Below, one piece after another: positions 40,236-50,846 of a stretch of DNA of 64,000 bases. The stretch's first letter is position 1. The number at the start of each line of letters is the position of its first letter. This stretch comes from Symbiodinium natans (lineage: Eukaryota > Sar > Dinophyceae > Suessiales > Symbiodiniaceae), in contig CAJNDS010000196.1 in NCBI GenBank assembly GCA_905221605.1, forward strand, positions 136,551-200,550, in the 5' to 3' direction. Position numbers and translations under genes: made by a program. A model generated the notes under the pieces. That model worked only from the letters and a program-made list of their open reading frames with translations, did no database searches and was not told the DNA's origin.

Positions 40236-42822
40236 ATGGAGACCCCCAAAACAAGCCCCGAGGTTGACTTCTCGGCCTTTGGCTTTGCCGAAGTTGACAA
40301 GAGCTCGGAGACAGGCAACAGCAGAGGCAGGGGCGTTCTGGGGATGTGCAGTTTAGGGTTTTTCGGCTTAGGGTTAGGGAGGTGCTAGCAGAGCTCCTGG
40401 TCTCTGCTTTTGAGGATGAGGGCGGGGGGGTTGGTGCCTCGTCGTGGTTTGTGCCCTCCCTTGAGATTAGCACAGAAGATGGCCCTTGAATGCAGTGTGG
40501 AATCATGCTTCTGTGAGCCCCCCCGTTCGAAGTTACTCTCGACCCCTTCCCTGGCGTCGGCACCAGGTGATCCGGGCCAGAGCCGCCCCTCTGCTTCAAA
40601 CAGGAGCACAGATGCTGGCATGGCAGAGTTTGAAGACCGGAGAAAAAGCCCCCTGACCGAATCAGTGCCAACTCGACCAAGGCTGGTGGAGTCTGCTGGC
40701 GCAAGCTTTGGACCTGGACAGGGACGAGGCTTTGGCCCCCTTGCCACCCACCTCAGCTCTACACCTTATACTCTTATACCCTACAAACGCGGAGGTGCCT
40801 ACAAAAAAATTTTGAGACCACTTCGAACCCGAGAACACTGAACAGCTCTGCCCGCTGCCCAAACTTCTCGTCAGCCGCACTCCAAAAAAAGCCCTCCCCA
40901 CCCCCACCCCCTCCCCCCTCCTCCCAAAAAAAAGTGGCCCCCAAAGTCCTGGAAGAGGTTTGCACGGGCCCCCCGCTGCCGTTTCGGCAGCGCTGGCCCC
41001 TGGCTCGCCTCAGCGTGGTGCCGGGGAAGATGGTGAACCTCGCACTTGTCCCTTGGGCCCTCCGGTTCCCTCAGGGTTCGAGGGGGTTATGGTTTTTTGG
41101 ACAAATCGGTTCAATTCGAGGCTTCTTTTCAAGTAGGGCTTTCTTTTTCGCCGCTCAACTTTGGGTTGCATGTTTTTTCGATCTTGGCTGGTAGCATGCC
41201 CTAACACCCTTTTGATTCTGTTTGGGTTTTTTGGGCCAACATTGGGCTCAGTGGCTCTGTCGACCTCGGTAAACCGATTTGCCTCGCCCTTGGTCTCAGG
41301 GATTCTTGCCCCCCCCCCCCCACCCAAAAGCCCCCAAGTGTCAGGTTCTCTTCATGACCCAGGCCTACATGGCTCCTTGTCCTTGGTTTGATGAAGGAGT
41401 GCCTGCAACTAATGTGGCGTGTATGAAGCTCCGAATTGAGGGTTCCTCTTTCACAATGTTGCAACTTTATGCTGCTGCTGGCTGTCGGTGCCAGAAGTGT
41501 GAAAGATGTGTCGTGCTTCAGCGGGAGCCAAGGTCTATGCCCCATCGGATCCGATCTTATCCAATCCCCTGGGCGTGCCGGAGGTGGCAAGGGAGAACCC
41601 GGACAGGCTGAAGAGGGCCATCAACCAGCCGCCCGAGTGGCTTCTGGACATTTTTTTCTGGGAACACCCTTTTCTTGGGACTGTTTTGAAAGGGCGCATC
41701 AAAACAATCAAAACTCTGTGATCCGAGTTAATTCGGTTCCTTCTTCCCAAAAGCCTCTTAGAGAGTTGCTGAGGATACCTGTGGCCGACTCGGACGACCG
41801 GCTGAAAATCGAGAAGATGGCCTGCAGCTACCTCTTCCTCTGCCTCGCCCTCTTCTTCGTGCTGAAGTTCCTCCTGACAGGCTTCGCGTGGCGCCGGGCG
41901 CGGAAGCCACCGGAGGAAGCAATTCGACCGTCGTGGCCGGCAAAGTCTAGCTTCGCAGCCTGGAAGCTTTATGTGGAGCAATGGCTGCGGTACAAGTCTT
42001 ACATCACCAGACCGGGAACCAAGCTTTACTGGCTTCAGGTGAACGCTTTGAATCTCTTTGAGGTCACGCTGCAGTTTTTACAGCTTTGCACCTATGGCGG
42101 CTTCGATGTCTACAGCTTCGACTACATCCCGGCCATGGATGATCGCATCGTGTTTCTCCAAGCTGTGTTCCTCTGTGTCGATTTGTGGTCCATCTCCATC
42201 AACACCTTCTTCGGACTGCTCCGTTGCCAGGTGATTTCGGAGGTTGTGATTAACTCTCTGTATTCCTTTTGCACCATCCTGGCACTTGGTGGTGTGGCTC
42301 ACCGGCCCTCCTGGACCGTGGTGGTCAATCCTGAGGCCTTTTGGCAGACCTTCTTTACAACCGCCTATGCTTTCCTGGGGGCCCGGCGGGCGCTCGAAGT
42401 TCTGGACGTGAACATCTTGCAGGGGCTGGGCCCCGAACCACCTTTGCATCAGGAGTCCTTCGAGAGGCGCTCCTGCTGCTGCGCTCAGGTGACGAAGTGC
42501 CCTTCCAGTACACATTTTGTTCGCTTTCACCTTCCTTCCTTGCTGCTGTATGCCCATGCCCCCTCTTTTTTGTTGGAGTACGTGCCGGCTTCCCGGGACT
42601 TCGGCGCTCATTCCGGGATGAGGGCGGTAGGGGGGAATGGGGGTTGAGGTGGTCATCCGGCCCCTCCTCGGCCTGGCAATCGTGTTTTGGGCCGCCATGG
42701 CTTCCATGACAGACTGCAGCATCCTCAACGCTCAAGCCGGCTGGGTGTGCCCGTACGTCACGCATCCCTTGCTCCTTGCAATCTGGTTCGGCAGCCGTCC
42801 TTACTTCATGTGTTTCGTTTGA
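40236..42822 (+). CDS. Multi-exon gene for a multi-pass membrane protein
   Basis: Candidate exons: from ATG 40236 (METPKTSPEVDFSAFGFAEV); about 40389-40486 (ELLVSAFEDEGGGVGASSWF); about 40627-40710 (FEDRRKSPLTESVPTRPRLV); 40947-41032 with donor GATG|GTGAAC (LEEVCTGPPLPFRQRWPLAR); 41522-about 41680 (SDPILSNPLGVPEVARENPD); 41754-42488; and 42649-42822. The last two carry the membrane part: SYLFLCLALFFVLKFLLTGF, ALNLFEVTLQFLQLCTYGGF, IVFLQAVFLCVDLWSISINT, VINSLYSFCTILALGG, a segment at AFWQTFFTTAYAFLGA, and after splicing VVIRPLLGLAIVFWAAMASM and HPLLLAIWFGS, then TGA. About seven membrane spans; family not recognised. The 42489-42648 intron is GT-AG and phase 0 on both sides. Upstream exons are assigned by order only. 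Confidence 0.58.
41754..42488 (+). CDS. Main membrane exon
   Basis: Acceptor CCTTCTTCCCAAAAG, donor GCTCAG|GTGACG. 245 codons in one frame starting PLRELLRIPVADSDDRLKIE, with four to five hydrophobic spans and loops rich in W, Y and R (WLRYKSYITRPGTKLYWLQ). The best-supported exon of the gene above. Confidence 0.65.
42649..42822 (+). CDS. Terminal membrane exon
   Basis: Acceptor GGGTTGAG; the frame continues phase 0 from 42488. Two hydrophobic spans separated by TDCSILNAQAGWVCPYVT, ending FMCFV and TGA. Confidence 0.6.
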   Translation: MVIRPLLGLAIVFWAAMASMTDCSILNAQAGWVCPYVTHPLLLAIWFGSRPYFMCFV

Positions 42823-42912
42823 TTGCACGCAATAACTAAAACAAAGCTTCAGAAACTTGGCCCAGGTTTGAAAGTCCAAGCTGCAACTGCCGGGCACTGT
42901 ACTTTTTGCCAG

Positions 42913-43850
42913 ATCCGGAGAAGCCTTGCAACGTCACATCTCTGGTCGGGATCAGCAAGCACGCAACCACGGTGTCGCCGGGCTGCCTTTGGCAACTTAA
43001 GAGCAGCTTCCTAAGCTTGCGAAAGCCCACCCGAGCCAGTACAACCCTCGTGGGCTGTTGAGGCAGTATTTCGGAGTTGTTGGCGCTGCTGGCAGTGCTG
43101 GCACCGCATCATACTGTAACCTGGACGACGCCTTGTGGCTTGGCTGCTCTTCGAGAGTCTTGCGAGCCGGCCATAGGCTACCAAGTTGACGCAATCTCGA
43201 CTTGAATGCCGGAAAACTTAAGCTTAAGCCTGCCAAATTCATCAGTTTGACGTCCTGTGCGGCGGCGGCCAAGGTTGGGGCGCATCCAGCCAGAGTTCTT
43301 TCAGTTCACCATCCAGGTGATGGTCATGTTTGCAGACGAGGCGGGGGCTTCCCTCAGACCCGTTTTCATGCCTTAGCTGCCCCGAAACCCGCAGCAAAGT
43401 CACAAGCCACAATGTGGCAAATGTACAGGTGTCATAGTGCCTGTTATGTCATGTTGGTTCCTACAGCATCATGCGATTTACGGTTGCGTCTGGGTCCCCA
43501 CTTGTCCGAAATGCACAGATATCATATCCGGCAATGAAATCCTGGCAGAGCTCAGCAGCTTTGGCATGTCCAGCTTGCACTCACGAATCCGCTGTCCTCC
43601 AGAACCTTAAAAAAAGCAAAAAGCCCCAAAAATCGAAGCTCGACATCAGCCCCTTGCAATCATCCCGTTGCCCAACAACAGCTGAGCGGAGTAATCTGAC
43701 TCCGGCTGGGAACATGCTCTTCGAACTGACTGTCCAGGTGCAAGCTTTTCCCGATCGCCTCGAAGCCGCAAGCAAACTGGAGAAGATCATGTGGGTCGGC
43801 GGGAACATCACTAGGACGCCGTGTTCGGAAGACATTTCTTTTGTTTGGGG
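42913..43850 (+). CDS. Exons of a cysteine/sequon-rich protein, unknown family
   Basis: Exon-like frames in order: 42913-43005 (PEKPCNVTSLVGISKHATTV, with an NVT sequon); about 43015-43160 (SQYNPRGLLRQYFGVVGAAG then SYCNLDDALWLGC); about 43292-43379 (EFFQFTIQVMVMFADEAGAS then LRPVFMP and TAG); about 43711-43850 (NMLFELTVQVQAFPDRLEAA then KIMWVGGNITRTPCSED). The third and fourth share a (F/L)F(Q/E)(F/L)T(I/V)QV motif, suggesting a duplicated module. NxT sites and paired cysteines suggest an extracellular or luminal protein (inference). A poly-G tract ends the region at 43848. Confidence 0.42.
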
Positions 43851-44034
43851 GGGGGGGGGTGGGGGGGGTGGGGGGGGAATTTAGGTTTCTGGAGGATGCT
43901 CCTACCGAGCAGGGCTGGGGGAGGTAGTCTAGGCGGGCCATGGGGTGCCTATAATTGATTTCGAGTCAGAAGTAGGGGTGGTTTGTTTCAATTATACATT
44001 TAGAGAGACATACTGTTGTCAACTTCTTCAGGCT

Positions 44035-44340
44035 TTTCTGGATTACCCTCCAAGCTCCCGGGATGCTTCCTGAGGATACCACGGTGGCTGACAGGTTTGA
44101 GCCAGCTCACCTACATGGCCTTCACTCTAAATCCTGTGGCTCAACATATTGCAGAGTAGACCTTTTGCTTTCGCTTGCGGTCGGCAGCAGTTTCTTTTTT
44201 TGGAGTCGTTCTTGCTAGAGGGATGCTGCTATAGTTCAGCCCGCTCTCTAGCAGCTGATTCGCAAGCTGTCAATCCCAGGTGTGTTTTGAAACCAGCGAA
44301 TTCGACTTCTGGAGCAGCTGGGCTTAACTCGCGGGGGTTT
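44035..44340 (+). CDS. Possible exons
   Basis: Frames PEDTTVADRFEPAHLHGLHS (about 44065-44150) and VCFETSEFDFWSSWA (44280-44325, after CAATCCCAG). They may link the exons upstream and downstream into one gene. 44340-44850 lacks a firm exon. Confidence 0.35.
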
Positions 44341-44853
44341 GTTGTGGGGGCGTCAGGCACCAAGCCCCTGGAGGAAGGGCTGATTATGGCAAGGACATCC
44401 ACTCATGTCCCGTAGTTGTTCCGAAAAGGGCTTCCAGGGATCCGTTCCAAGGTGTGACTGCGGCAATCTCTTAGCAATGGCGGCGTTGAACGGGTGTTGG
44501 GGGCGACCTCGGGGGCCGAGCCGAAAAAACGGGTGTGAGCTTAGGAGCGGGGGCGCGCCTTCAAAGCCGTGCTGCGTCGGGTGGGTGATATGGGGGCGGG
44601 CGGTGGGGCACGGACTGTAAGCGGTTGCTCGGATGTGGCGTTACGGACGAGACCGGGGGCGTGACCGGGCAGCATGAAGGCTTCGTCATTCGTTGTTGTT
44701 TTTGCCGGCTTGACCAGTAGTAGCTGTTTCGTGCTTCCATCAACGCATCGAGCCGCACAGTTCCCGCGGCACCGGGTTTTATCCCAAGCGTGTTTTTTTT
44801 TAGTCCTTGTGCTCGAAAGAATTTCCTTGTGATTTGCTCTGGTTTTTTCGCAG

Positions 44854-45490
44854 CTTTGGATGGGAAACATCATTTTCGGGGGACCCAGATTCCGCTTCCA
44901 CTTCTCCATTCAGGCAAGTTTATGGCAGAGAAGTACGACTTCGACCCAGCCAATGGCACTGCGTTGGTCGAACATTTCGCGTGCATTGAGCACTATGACA
45001 TTGGAGCCGTCACTGATCTTGTCCTAGTAGTAGAGTAGGTAACCTTTTACCTTGTTGGGGTAATATAATCCCCTTATAATCCCAAGGGTTAACCTTCAGT
45101 TCCCCCAGGTCACTGATCTTGTCCGGAAAGCTTCCCAGAGCAACCAGACAAACAGCTCGGACAATGCAACTGACGGCATCTTGACAGCCCAGTGTGGTGC
45201 CCTTTTGCCCTGCTTTGTTTTTGGTTCAAGGTTCCCTTTCTAAAATAACCCCCCCAAAACGGGTACCCTCATTATAGTAGGGTTATAGTTATAATGACTG
45301 CGCTACTATGAAGGCATCTGCACCCCGGATGGAATGGAGATATGGCAGGAGCTGGAGTCGGTGCTCCATAGATGCCAGGACGACCGGAACAACGAGACGG
45401 CCTGCTTGCCCGGCTGCCTCCTGGTCTCCAGCACGGCGGACCCGCATGACGTTCGGGAGCTTTGGGTGAAGCTGGCGCTTTGGCACCCTC
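44854..45490 (+). CDS. Three-exon segment interrupted by an intact introner
   Basis: Exon A 44854-45008, after GGTTTTTTCGCAG, contains SGKFMAEKYDFDPANGTALV and ACIEHYDIGA. Intron 45009-45108 is the introner. Exon B 45109-45193 begins VTDLVRKASQSNQTNSSDNA. Intron 2 (45194-45313) has GT and AG with matching phase. Exon C 45314-about 45490 reads CTPDGMEIWQELESVLHRCQ then DDRNNETACLPGCLLVSSTA and HDVRELWVKLALWHPQ. Several N-x-S/T sites and cysteines suggest a secreted or luminal glycoprotein. All three exons join in one frame. Family not recognised. Confidence 0.6.
45009..45124 (+). mobile_element. Introner: 100-bp foldback intron with perfect 16-bp target duplication
   Basis: GTCACTGATCTTGTCC occurs at 45009-45024 and again at 45109-45124. 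Between them lies a small foldback (GGTAACCTTTTACC...AAGGGTTAACC, core CCCCTTATAATCCC) ending TTCCCCCAG. The first copy begins with GT (donor) and the element ends with AG directly before the second copy, so excision of exactly 100 nt restores one copy and the frame. Confidence 0.85.
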
Positions 45491-45525
45491 AACTCCCCCC
45501 CCCTCCCCAAAAACAATGTGTGTGT

Positions 45526-45600
45526 ATATACATACATACATACATACATACATACATACATACATACATACATACATGTATATATATATATATAGATATA
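45526..45600. repeat. (CATA)n and (TA)n microsatellite
   Basis: About 12 CATA units followed by TA units. Confidence 0.95.
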
Positions 45601-45625
45601 TGCATGTAACAAGAAAGCAGGCAAA

Positions 45626-45939
45626 GCAGAATGTACCGAAAGCATGCAAAAACGGCAGTGGTGAGAAGCGTGACCAGAGAGTGTTTTTTCTGTTGGGAGA
45701 GGAGCCCTAAACCCTACACCCTACACCCTAAACCCTAAACCCTGAACCCTAAACCCTAAGCCCTAAACCCCAAACCCTAAACCCTAAACCCTAAATACCC
45801 TAAACCCGAATCTGTTTGCTTCTGTTGGGAGAGGAGCCCTTTGGTGGCCTGGACCACCAGGAGGCCACGGTCATTGCCCCCAGCTTGGGTTTCCCAACTG
45901 TGAGCCTCTCCAACCTCCGATTCTTGGAGCTAAGAAAAG
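45626..45939 (+). CDS. Exon split by a telomere block with 21-bp duplication
   Basis: The left part ends RDQRVFFLLGEEP at 45707; the right part restarts LLLGEEPFGGLDHQEATVIA (from 45820) and goes on to PTVSLSNLRFLELRK at 45938. The LLGEEP stretch is the duplicated sequence. With a 132-nt GA-AG intron at 45702-45833 the frame is continuous. The right part is also an island between CCCTAAA and TTTAGGG. Unknown family. Confidence 0.5.
45688..45840 (-). repeat. CCCTAAA block with perfect 21-bp flanking duplication
   Basis: Fourteen units (45708-45807), some CCCTACA or CCCTGAA. TTCTGTTGGGA...GGAGCCCT is present at 45688-45708 and 45820-45840 without a mismatch. Confidence 0.95.
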
Positions 45940-46012
45940 GGTTTAGGGTTTAGGGTTTCGGCTTTGGGGTTTGGGGTTTAGGGTTTAGGGTCAGGGTTTA
46001 TGGGTTAGGGAC
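45940..46012 (+). repeat. Last TTTAGGG block of the window
   Basis: Eight units with TTCGGC and TTTGGGG variants. No telomere-type block occurs after this. Confidence 0.94.
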
Positions 46013-46338
46013 GTTCTGCCCGAAGGTCCGCTCCTCTCGTACCCTCGAAGCTTTAAAACCGACTCACGCTCTCTAGGCTCAGGGTACGGTCCTCTGGGCT
46101 TGCTGTTTAGATCCTGCTTCTGTGCGTTCCCTTTCTCTCAAGAAGACGAGATAAGGATGCGTCATGCACATGTCAAAGTGCCAGCGGCACGATCGCCTTT
46201 CAGAAGAGCAGCAGCTGCACCCTGGCTTTTGCAGGCTCCGAACGCTTTGCACAGGGCTTTGGGTTTTGTTTACCGGGGTGTTTAGGGTTTATTGAAGACT
46301 TCGGACGTATCTGAAGGGGCTTTCACAAACTGTTGCAG

Positions 46339-46488
46339 TGGGTCCCGAGGGAGGCATCTTGCCGAGCTGTGCGAAAAACCCGCCTGAGGAACTACATTTG
46401 GTACTCGACCGCGGCCTTGATTCTGGTGAAGAGCCGATGCACAGACTGCGATGGCTTCCACTCCATGGAGATACCTGAGATACCCTGA
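46339..46488 (+). CDS. Terminal exon
   Basis: Acceptor CACAAACTGTTGCAG; 49 codons WVPREASCRAVRKTRLRNYI, then WYSTAALILVKSRCTDCDGF and HSMEIPEIP with a TGA. One hydrophobic span and a CxxC. Unknown family. Confidence 0.5.
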   Translation, partial: WVPREASCRAVRKTRLRNYIWYSTAALILVKSRCTDCDGFHSMEIPEIP

Positions 46489-46509
46489 TCTCACCTCACA
46501 ATGCTTTTT

Positions 46510-48250
46510 TGTTTATGTCGGAGAGCATGGCGCCGTGCCGAAGGCATAGATTGGCGTCTTCGATTTGGGATTGAGTCCTGACAGGCAAATGCGGACTGGC
46601 CCTGGGCGTGGGACTGCGGCCACATAGAACGTATCAGTGCCCGTGTCGGCCACACTCGCGGCAGTTTTCTTGTCAGATGTTTGACAGGCCCCAGGCCTCT
46701 TCCCAGGCCTCTTCAAGTTTTTCAACATGAGGCAACTTCTGCCTCATGTATGGATGAGGCATTATAGGGGTCGCAGAGCGTTCAGGGGCCACTAAGGCGA
46801 TTTTCAGGATGCTGTGAGCAACTCGGCTCAGCATGGCAAACGCCTCGGGCCATAGTCTTTTGCCTCAAACATCTCAGAGCACTGTGGAGAGGGTCGACGA
46901 CCCTCCTGCATCATGGCCTGACTCTTGCCATCCAAATGCCAGAAGCATGCATGAGCAGGGCAGGCTTCGTATGTTGGCACGAAATTCGGAGGGGAGTCTG
47001 TGAGTTCACTCTCTGTCGATTCTGTTGCTGGTCAGAAAAACGAAAAAAACCCTTCGATTACTTCAATCGAGGCCGCCTTGCCGTCGCCTTCTGAAGCCTC
47101 GCAGTCTGGTCTGCAGTCTGGTCTGCAGTCTCGGAGCCATCCCGCCCCCGCAGCCCACATCCAAAATTTCTGGGTCTGGCAGGGTCCCATTCTACATAGC
47201 TCCTTAGATGCATTGAGGTCTGTTGACTATCGGGCGGGGGGGTGGGGGGGGGGGGGGCACTTTCTTGTGTCATGCATGTGCAGTGTCCGGTCTGTATGTC
47301 AGTTCCCACGTCCACGGCCCTGCCCTGAATCCCTCCTTCACACTCGCAGCAGTTGCGGTCAGATGTTTGAAAGGGCCTATCCCCAGGCCTCCTCCTCAAG
47401 TTTTCAATGCATGAGACAACTTGTCTCAGAATGGATCTGGTTATTCTCCACCATCGTTTGGCAATCATGTGGTGGTGTAGTGTGGGAGCTCAGGCTGTTT
47501 CGGGGCATTTCAGGTTTATGAAGGGTAGGGCTTGGGTGCGATGAGCAACTCGCTCGAGCGTTGCAAAGGCCTCAGGCAGCAGTCTTGTCTCAAGCAGCTC
47601 AGCGACGTGGAGAACCGCTCCCCGTAACCTCCGTAGATTAGTTGGTTAAATTTTCGATTCTGCGGGCATTGAGTGAACAGAGCATTCAAAGCCGGAAAGT
47701 TGGCAAAGAAAACGCTTTAGACGTCCATCGGCTCAAGATGTTTGCCAAATCCCTCCCTTCGACAAGTCTTGGTACGTGTACTCTTGAGAAGCAGGGGAGC
47801 TTTTGCTTGTTTCACCTTCCATATGCCAACATTGTAAAGTTCCACTCATCCTTCCGCAGGTTGTGGGGCCCCCGTGCCTTGCCCCTGTGCATTTGTCTTT
47901 TTCTCAAGCAGTCGAAGTGATCACGATCACGAAAGCTCGCCGCAGAGATTCGATTCTTTCGTTTTTGATTTTGAGGGCTTTGAGTACGTAGACAGAGTTG
48001 GCCTCCTTCTCCCAAGGACATTCCGAAGACCTCCCCAATTCTTCTTGTCAGGTACGAAGCCGAGCAACCCCCCCCCACCCCACCCCTCCAACCCGAGACT
48101 TCCCTACGAGCACAGTTCCGCCTTGGGCACTTCGCAGCTCCATCGGCTCAAGGTGTTTGCCAAATCCTTGCCTCCCTGCTTTTGGAAGCAGGGGAAGCTT
48201 TCCTATAAGTTTCACCTTCCATACGCCAACATCGGCCAACATTGTAGATG
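46510..48250 (-). CDS. Minus-strand duplicated exons, one copy frameshifted
   Basis: Segment 46590-46895 and segment 47280-47610 are diverged copies about 700 bp apart. In the right copy the minus frame reads RGAVLHVAELLETRLLPEAF then ATLERVAHR. The left copy has PEAFAMLSRVAHS, but a 2-nt insertion just before breaks the frame. A second pair, 47720-47890 and 48135-48270, duplicates another exon; its left copy reads GPHNLRKDEWNFTMLAYG|GTGAAA on the minus strand, while the right copy has an internal deletion. This looks like one expressed and one decaying unit. Family unknown. Confidence 0.42.
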
Positions 48251-48354
48251 ATGTGGGCCCTCCGTGCCTTATGCCCTCTCTGCTGGCTCCTGGCATCGCC
48301 CGAGCGCCCGGAGCTCGGCTCATGTACCACTTGGGCTGATAAGCTCCATATGTA

Positions 48355-48440
48355 TATCTATCTATATATATATATATGTATATATATATATACTTACTAA
48401 AATCATATACTCTACATCGTATATCTACATATGTAAGGCT
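48355..48440. repeat. (TA)n-rich stretch
   Basis: TATATA tract inside non-coding sequence. Confidence 0.85.
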
Positions 48441-48464
48441 GATCATCATTCGTATGATTCTGTC

Positions 48465-48590
48465 AGTTTGCAAGATCGAGGCGTGGATCCCACCCTGCGC
48501 ATGGAGAACGTGGAGAGCATGGAGAACGTGGACAGGGACAGGGCCAGCAGCTTCTTGCTCCACCGCTGTGGGGTCCTCGGTGCAGGTTGT
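48465..48590 (+). CDS. Likely exon
   Basis: Frame QDRGVDPTLRMENVESMENV then DRDRASSFLLHRCGVLGAG; codons end in C/G. It may be an upstream exon of the beta-helix locus. Confidence 0.4.
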
Positions 48591-48779
48591 AGGCGGCTTG
48601 TGGTTTTATAGACGTTGCACACGGGGCCTGGGGCAGGGACGCGGCCGCAGCCGGAGGCACAGACGCAGGCACAGCCGCAGGTGCAGGCGTGCAATGAAGG
48701 GGCAAACTGTTGTCTTTTGGTGCTTGCAAGCAAGCGAGTTCCGAAATGCCTTCGGAAGGTGGAGGAGGCTGAGCTGCAG

Positions 48780-49500
48780 GGGGAACGAACCCTGCCGCAG
48801 ACCCTGCCATGCCACAACAACAGCCTCGTGCTGTCCGGAGAGTACGAGGCGGTCCGGAGACAGGGCTTCATTGTGCAAGTGACGCTGCTTTTCCTGCGGC
48901 GCCTCTGGAAAGGTCAAGGAGGAACTCGTGCTGCAGGGTCCCTGCAACATCAGCGCGACCGGCTGGGGCCTTTTCCTTGGACGGGACCCGTAGGCGTCCT
49001 GGCTAGTTTGAGTTGTGTGGTGTGTGGGATCATGCCTGTTTTCTTGTCCTCGCTTAAGGCGCACAGCTGCGGCTCCGGGCCCCCATCGTCTTCAACGGCA
49101 ACGTGGCCCTCAGCGGGAACCTGACGATCGTGGGAGGCGGAGGCCCCCCCTTCGAGAAGGCCTGCACTTCGGTGCGCGGCGACCTCCTCCTGAACGCCGG
49201 GTCGCACCTGCACATCGAAGGCTGCCGGAGCAGCGAAGTCAAAGGTGAAGGAGGGTGCCTGCAAGTTTCGAAGGACCTCGAGATCCGTGGAGGAGTGCAC
49301 CTTGCGAATTGCCACGCAGAAGGTTATGGAGGGGGGGCCTCCGTTCAAGGCCGGCTGTGTTGGCTCCACTCGCGTCGGTGTTCGGTGTCGAGCAAAAGTC
49401 CAAGTTTTTCCATCTGAGTCGGCCCGAAGGCAACATCCGCCTCACGGGAGGCAAGCTCTATGCAGAGAGCTGCAGCGCCAAGCGTTTCGGAGGCAGGCCA
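48780..49500 (+). CDS. Beta-helix (Pmp-like) repeat exons, best-preserved part
   Basis: Exon-like frames: 48780-48895 (LPCHNNSLVLSGEYEAVRRQ); about 48913-48960 (KEELVLQGPCNISATG); 49067 on, after a pyrimidine tract and CACAG (VFNGNVALSGNLTIVGGGGP, CTSVRGDLLLNAGSHLHIEG, EGGCLQVSKDLEIRGGVHLA, NCHAEGYGGGASVQG); and 49415-49495 after CCAAG (GNIRLTGGKLYAESCSAKRF). Alternating short hydrophobic strands with GG turns and x-N-C-x-A motifs are typical of right-handed parallel beta-helices of the polymorphic-membrane-protein/adhesin kind. A surface or secreted structural role is inferred. No signal peptide or anchor could be placed. Confidence 0.52.
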
Positions 49501-49519
49501 GCGAGGTCGTTCGGGGTGT

Positions 49520-50846
49520 TCCTAAGAATCTAGGAGCCAGAAGTGCGTCGGAGCTTCTGACATGCGAAGACGTCTCGTCTGTCTCAAAACGATGGCAAGT
49601 ACGAGGATCGCGGCCCTTGCCCGATCCTGCAACTGTCTGTCTGCAGTTTTGCCACGAGCACAAACGGATTTCTGGCGTCCAAAATGATGATGACAATTAC
49701 GGGGATCGCAACCCCTATAATGGGCCCGAAACAACAACAAAGAAAACACAACACTTAAGAGAGTCCTCAACTAGTTCCAGTCACGAACCAAATTCACAGT
49801 GAACTTGACGTGTGCAAAGTGCATGAAAACAGTGGGTGGTGGTATTTAGTTAGTTGGTATGTTTTAACAGTCTTAACTCACAGCCTGCCGTGTCCGTGAA
49901 ATACACTGGCACAATAGAGGCCAACTGATAGATTTCAAATTCAACTGAAAGACGAACGTTTTCTTTGTGAACTGGTCAAGCGGTCGCTCAGAGCCTTTAG
50001 AAGGCCTTGAAGAGGACTGAATGGGGGCCTTAAAGATCGGCTGTCCAAGTTGCTTTTTTTGGGTACACATCCAGAATGAACAGCAGGTCGGAGGGACCTG
50101 GAGCGTTACGGACATGAAGGTTTAAATTTGAATGCAATTGTGGGTCGGCTACAGGGAGCGCACCGCCGCGTCGCAGAGTTTTGCACTCTCTAGCGGCAGC
50201 AGGGGCCTCGCTTTCGGCAGATTCTTCCTACTGCCGTGGCAAACTTGTGTTCAAAAAAGAGTCCGCCAAGGTTGTTTGCAATGAGCCTCAGTGTACCGAG
50301 GGCTCCAAGGTCCTACGCAGTCTCGGCGAACCAGTAGCTGTTTCGTACCTCAATCAACGCATCGAGTCACCCCGTTCCTGCGGCACGTGTTTTTTCCCTT
50401 AAACCACGCACACAAATTCAGGATGAGGCCTAGGTCAAGATCTGAAGTGCCAGTGAGGCTTTTCGGCTGTGAAATGCAACGGAGTCGAATTGCAACGTGC
50501 TTGATCCTGCATGCTCAGAGAGGGATGAGGCTGAGAACCGGCTTGGGGCTGCATAGGCTTCGAGGATGGCTGGAGCCCTAAGAGCCGGAACGAAGCCGCC
50601 ACCCCCCTCACCCCCCGATGGCTTATGAACTCTTATAAACAAAGTCTGGTGAAGTGCTGCTAAGAGGTCAAGAGTATGCTTGCCTTAAACATGTAGGAAC
50701 AGGAACGGTTCCGTCAACAGGAACAATGTCTGGAGATCGCGGTTTTGAACTTTTTTTGTTGGCGATTGTTGTGGCTTTCACGATGAGTTCAAAAAGCCAG
50801 CAAGTGTAGTCTGGGGCCAAGTACGCCTCCAATTCCTACTTGCACG
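49520..50846. repeat. Duplicated segments H and A of the array
   Basis: 49540-49800 (GCCAGAAGT...GGATCGCGGCCC) recurs at 52165, 54120, 55030, 57330 and 60610. 50085-50310 (GGTCGGAGGGACCTGGA...) recurs at 52580, 53885, 54580, 55500, 57770, 58830, 61200 and 62315. In the first copy a frame CRGKLVFKKESAKVVCNEPQ is open; later copies carry indels that break it. Confidence 0.8.

Noticed and set aside
40108-40704. Minus-strand frame of 198 codons
   Set aside because: Antisense of plus-strand exons with better codon pattern and splice sites.
47725-47740. CCATCGGCTCAAG directly before ATG, resembling the end of the dinoflagellate spliced leader (relict leader of a retrogene)
   Set aside because: It is part of a segment duplicated at 48140, where no ATG follows, and the minus strand reads through it as an exon; the match lacks the TTT of the leader.
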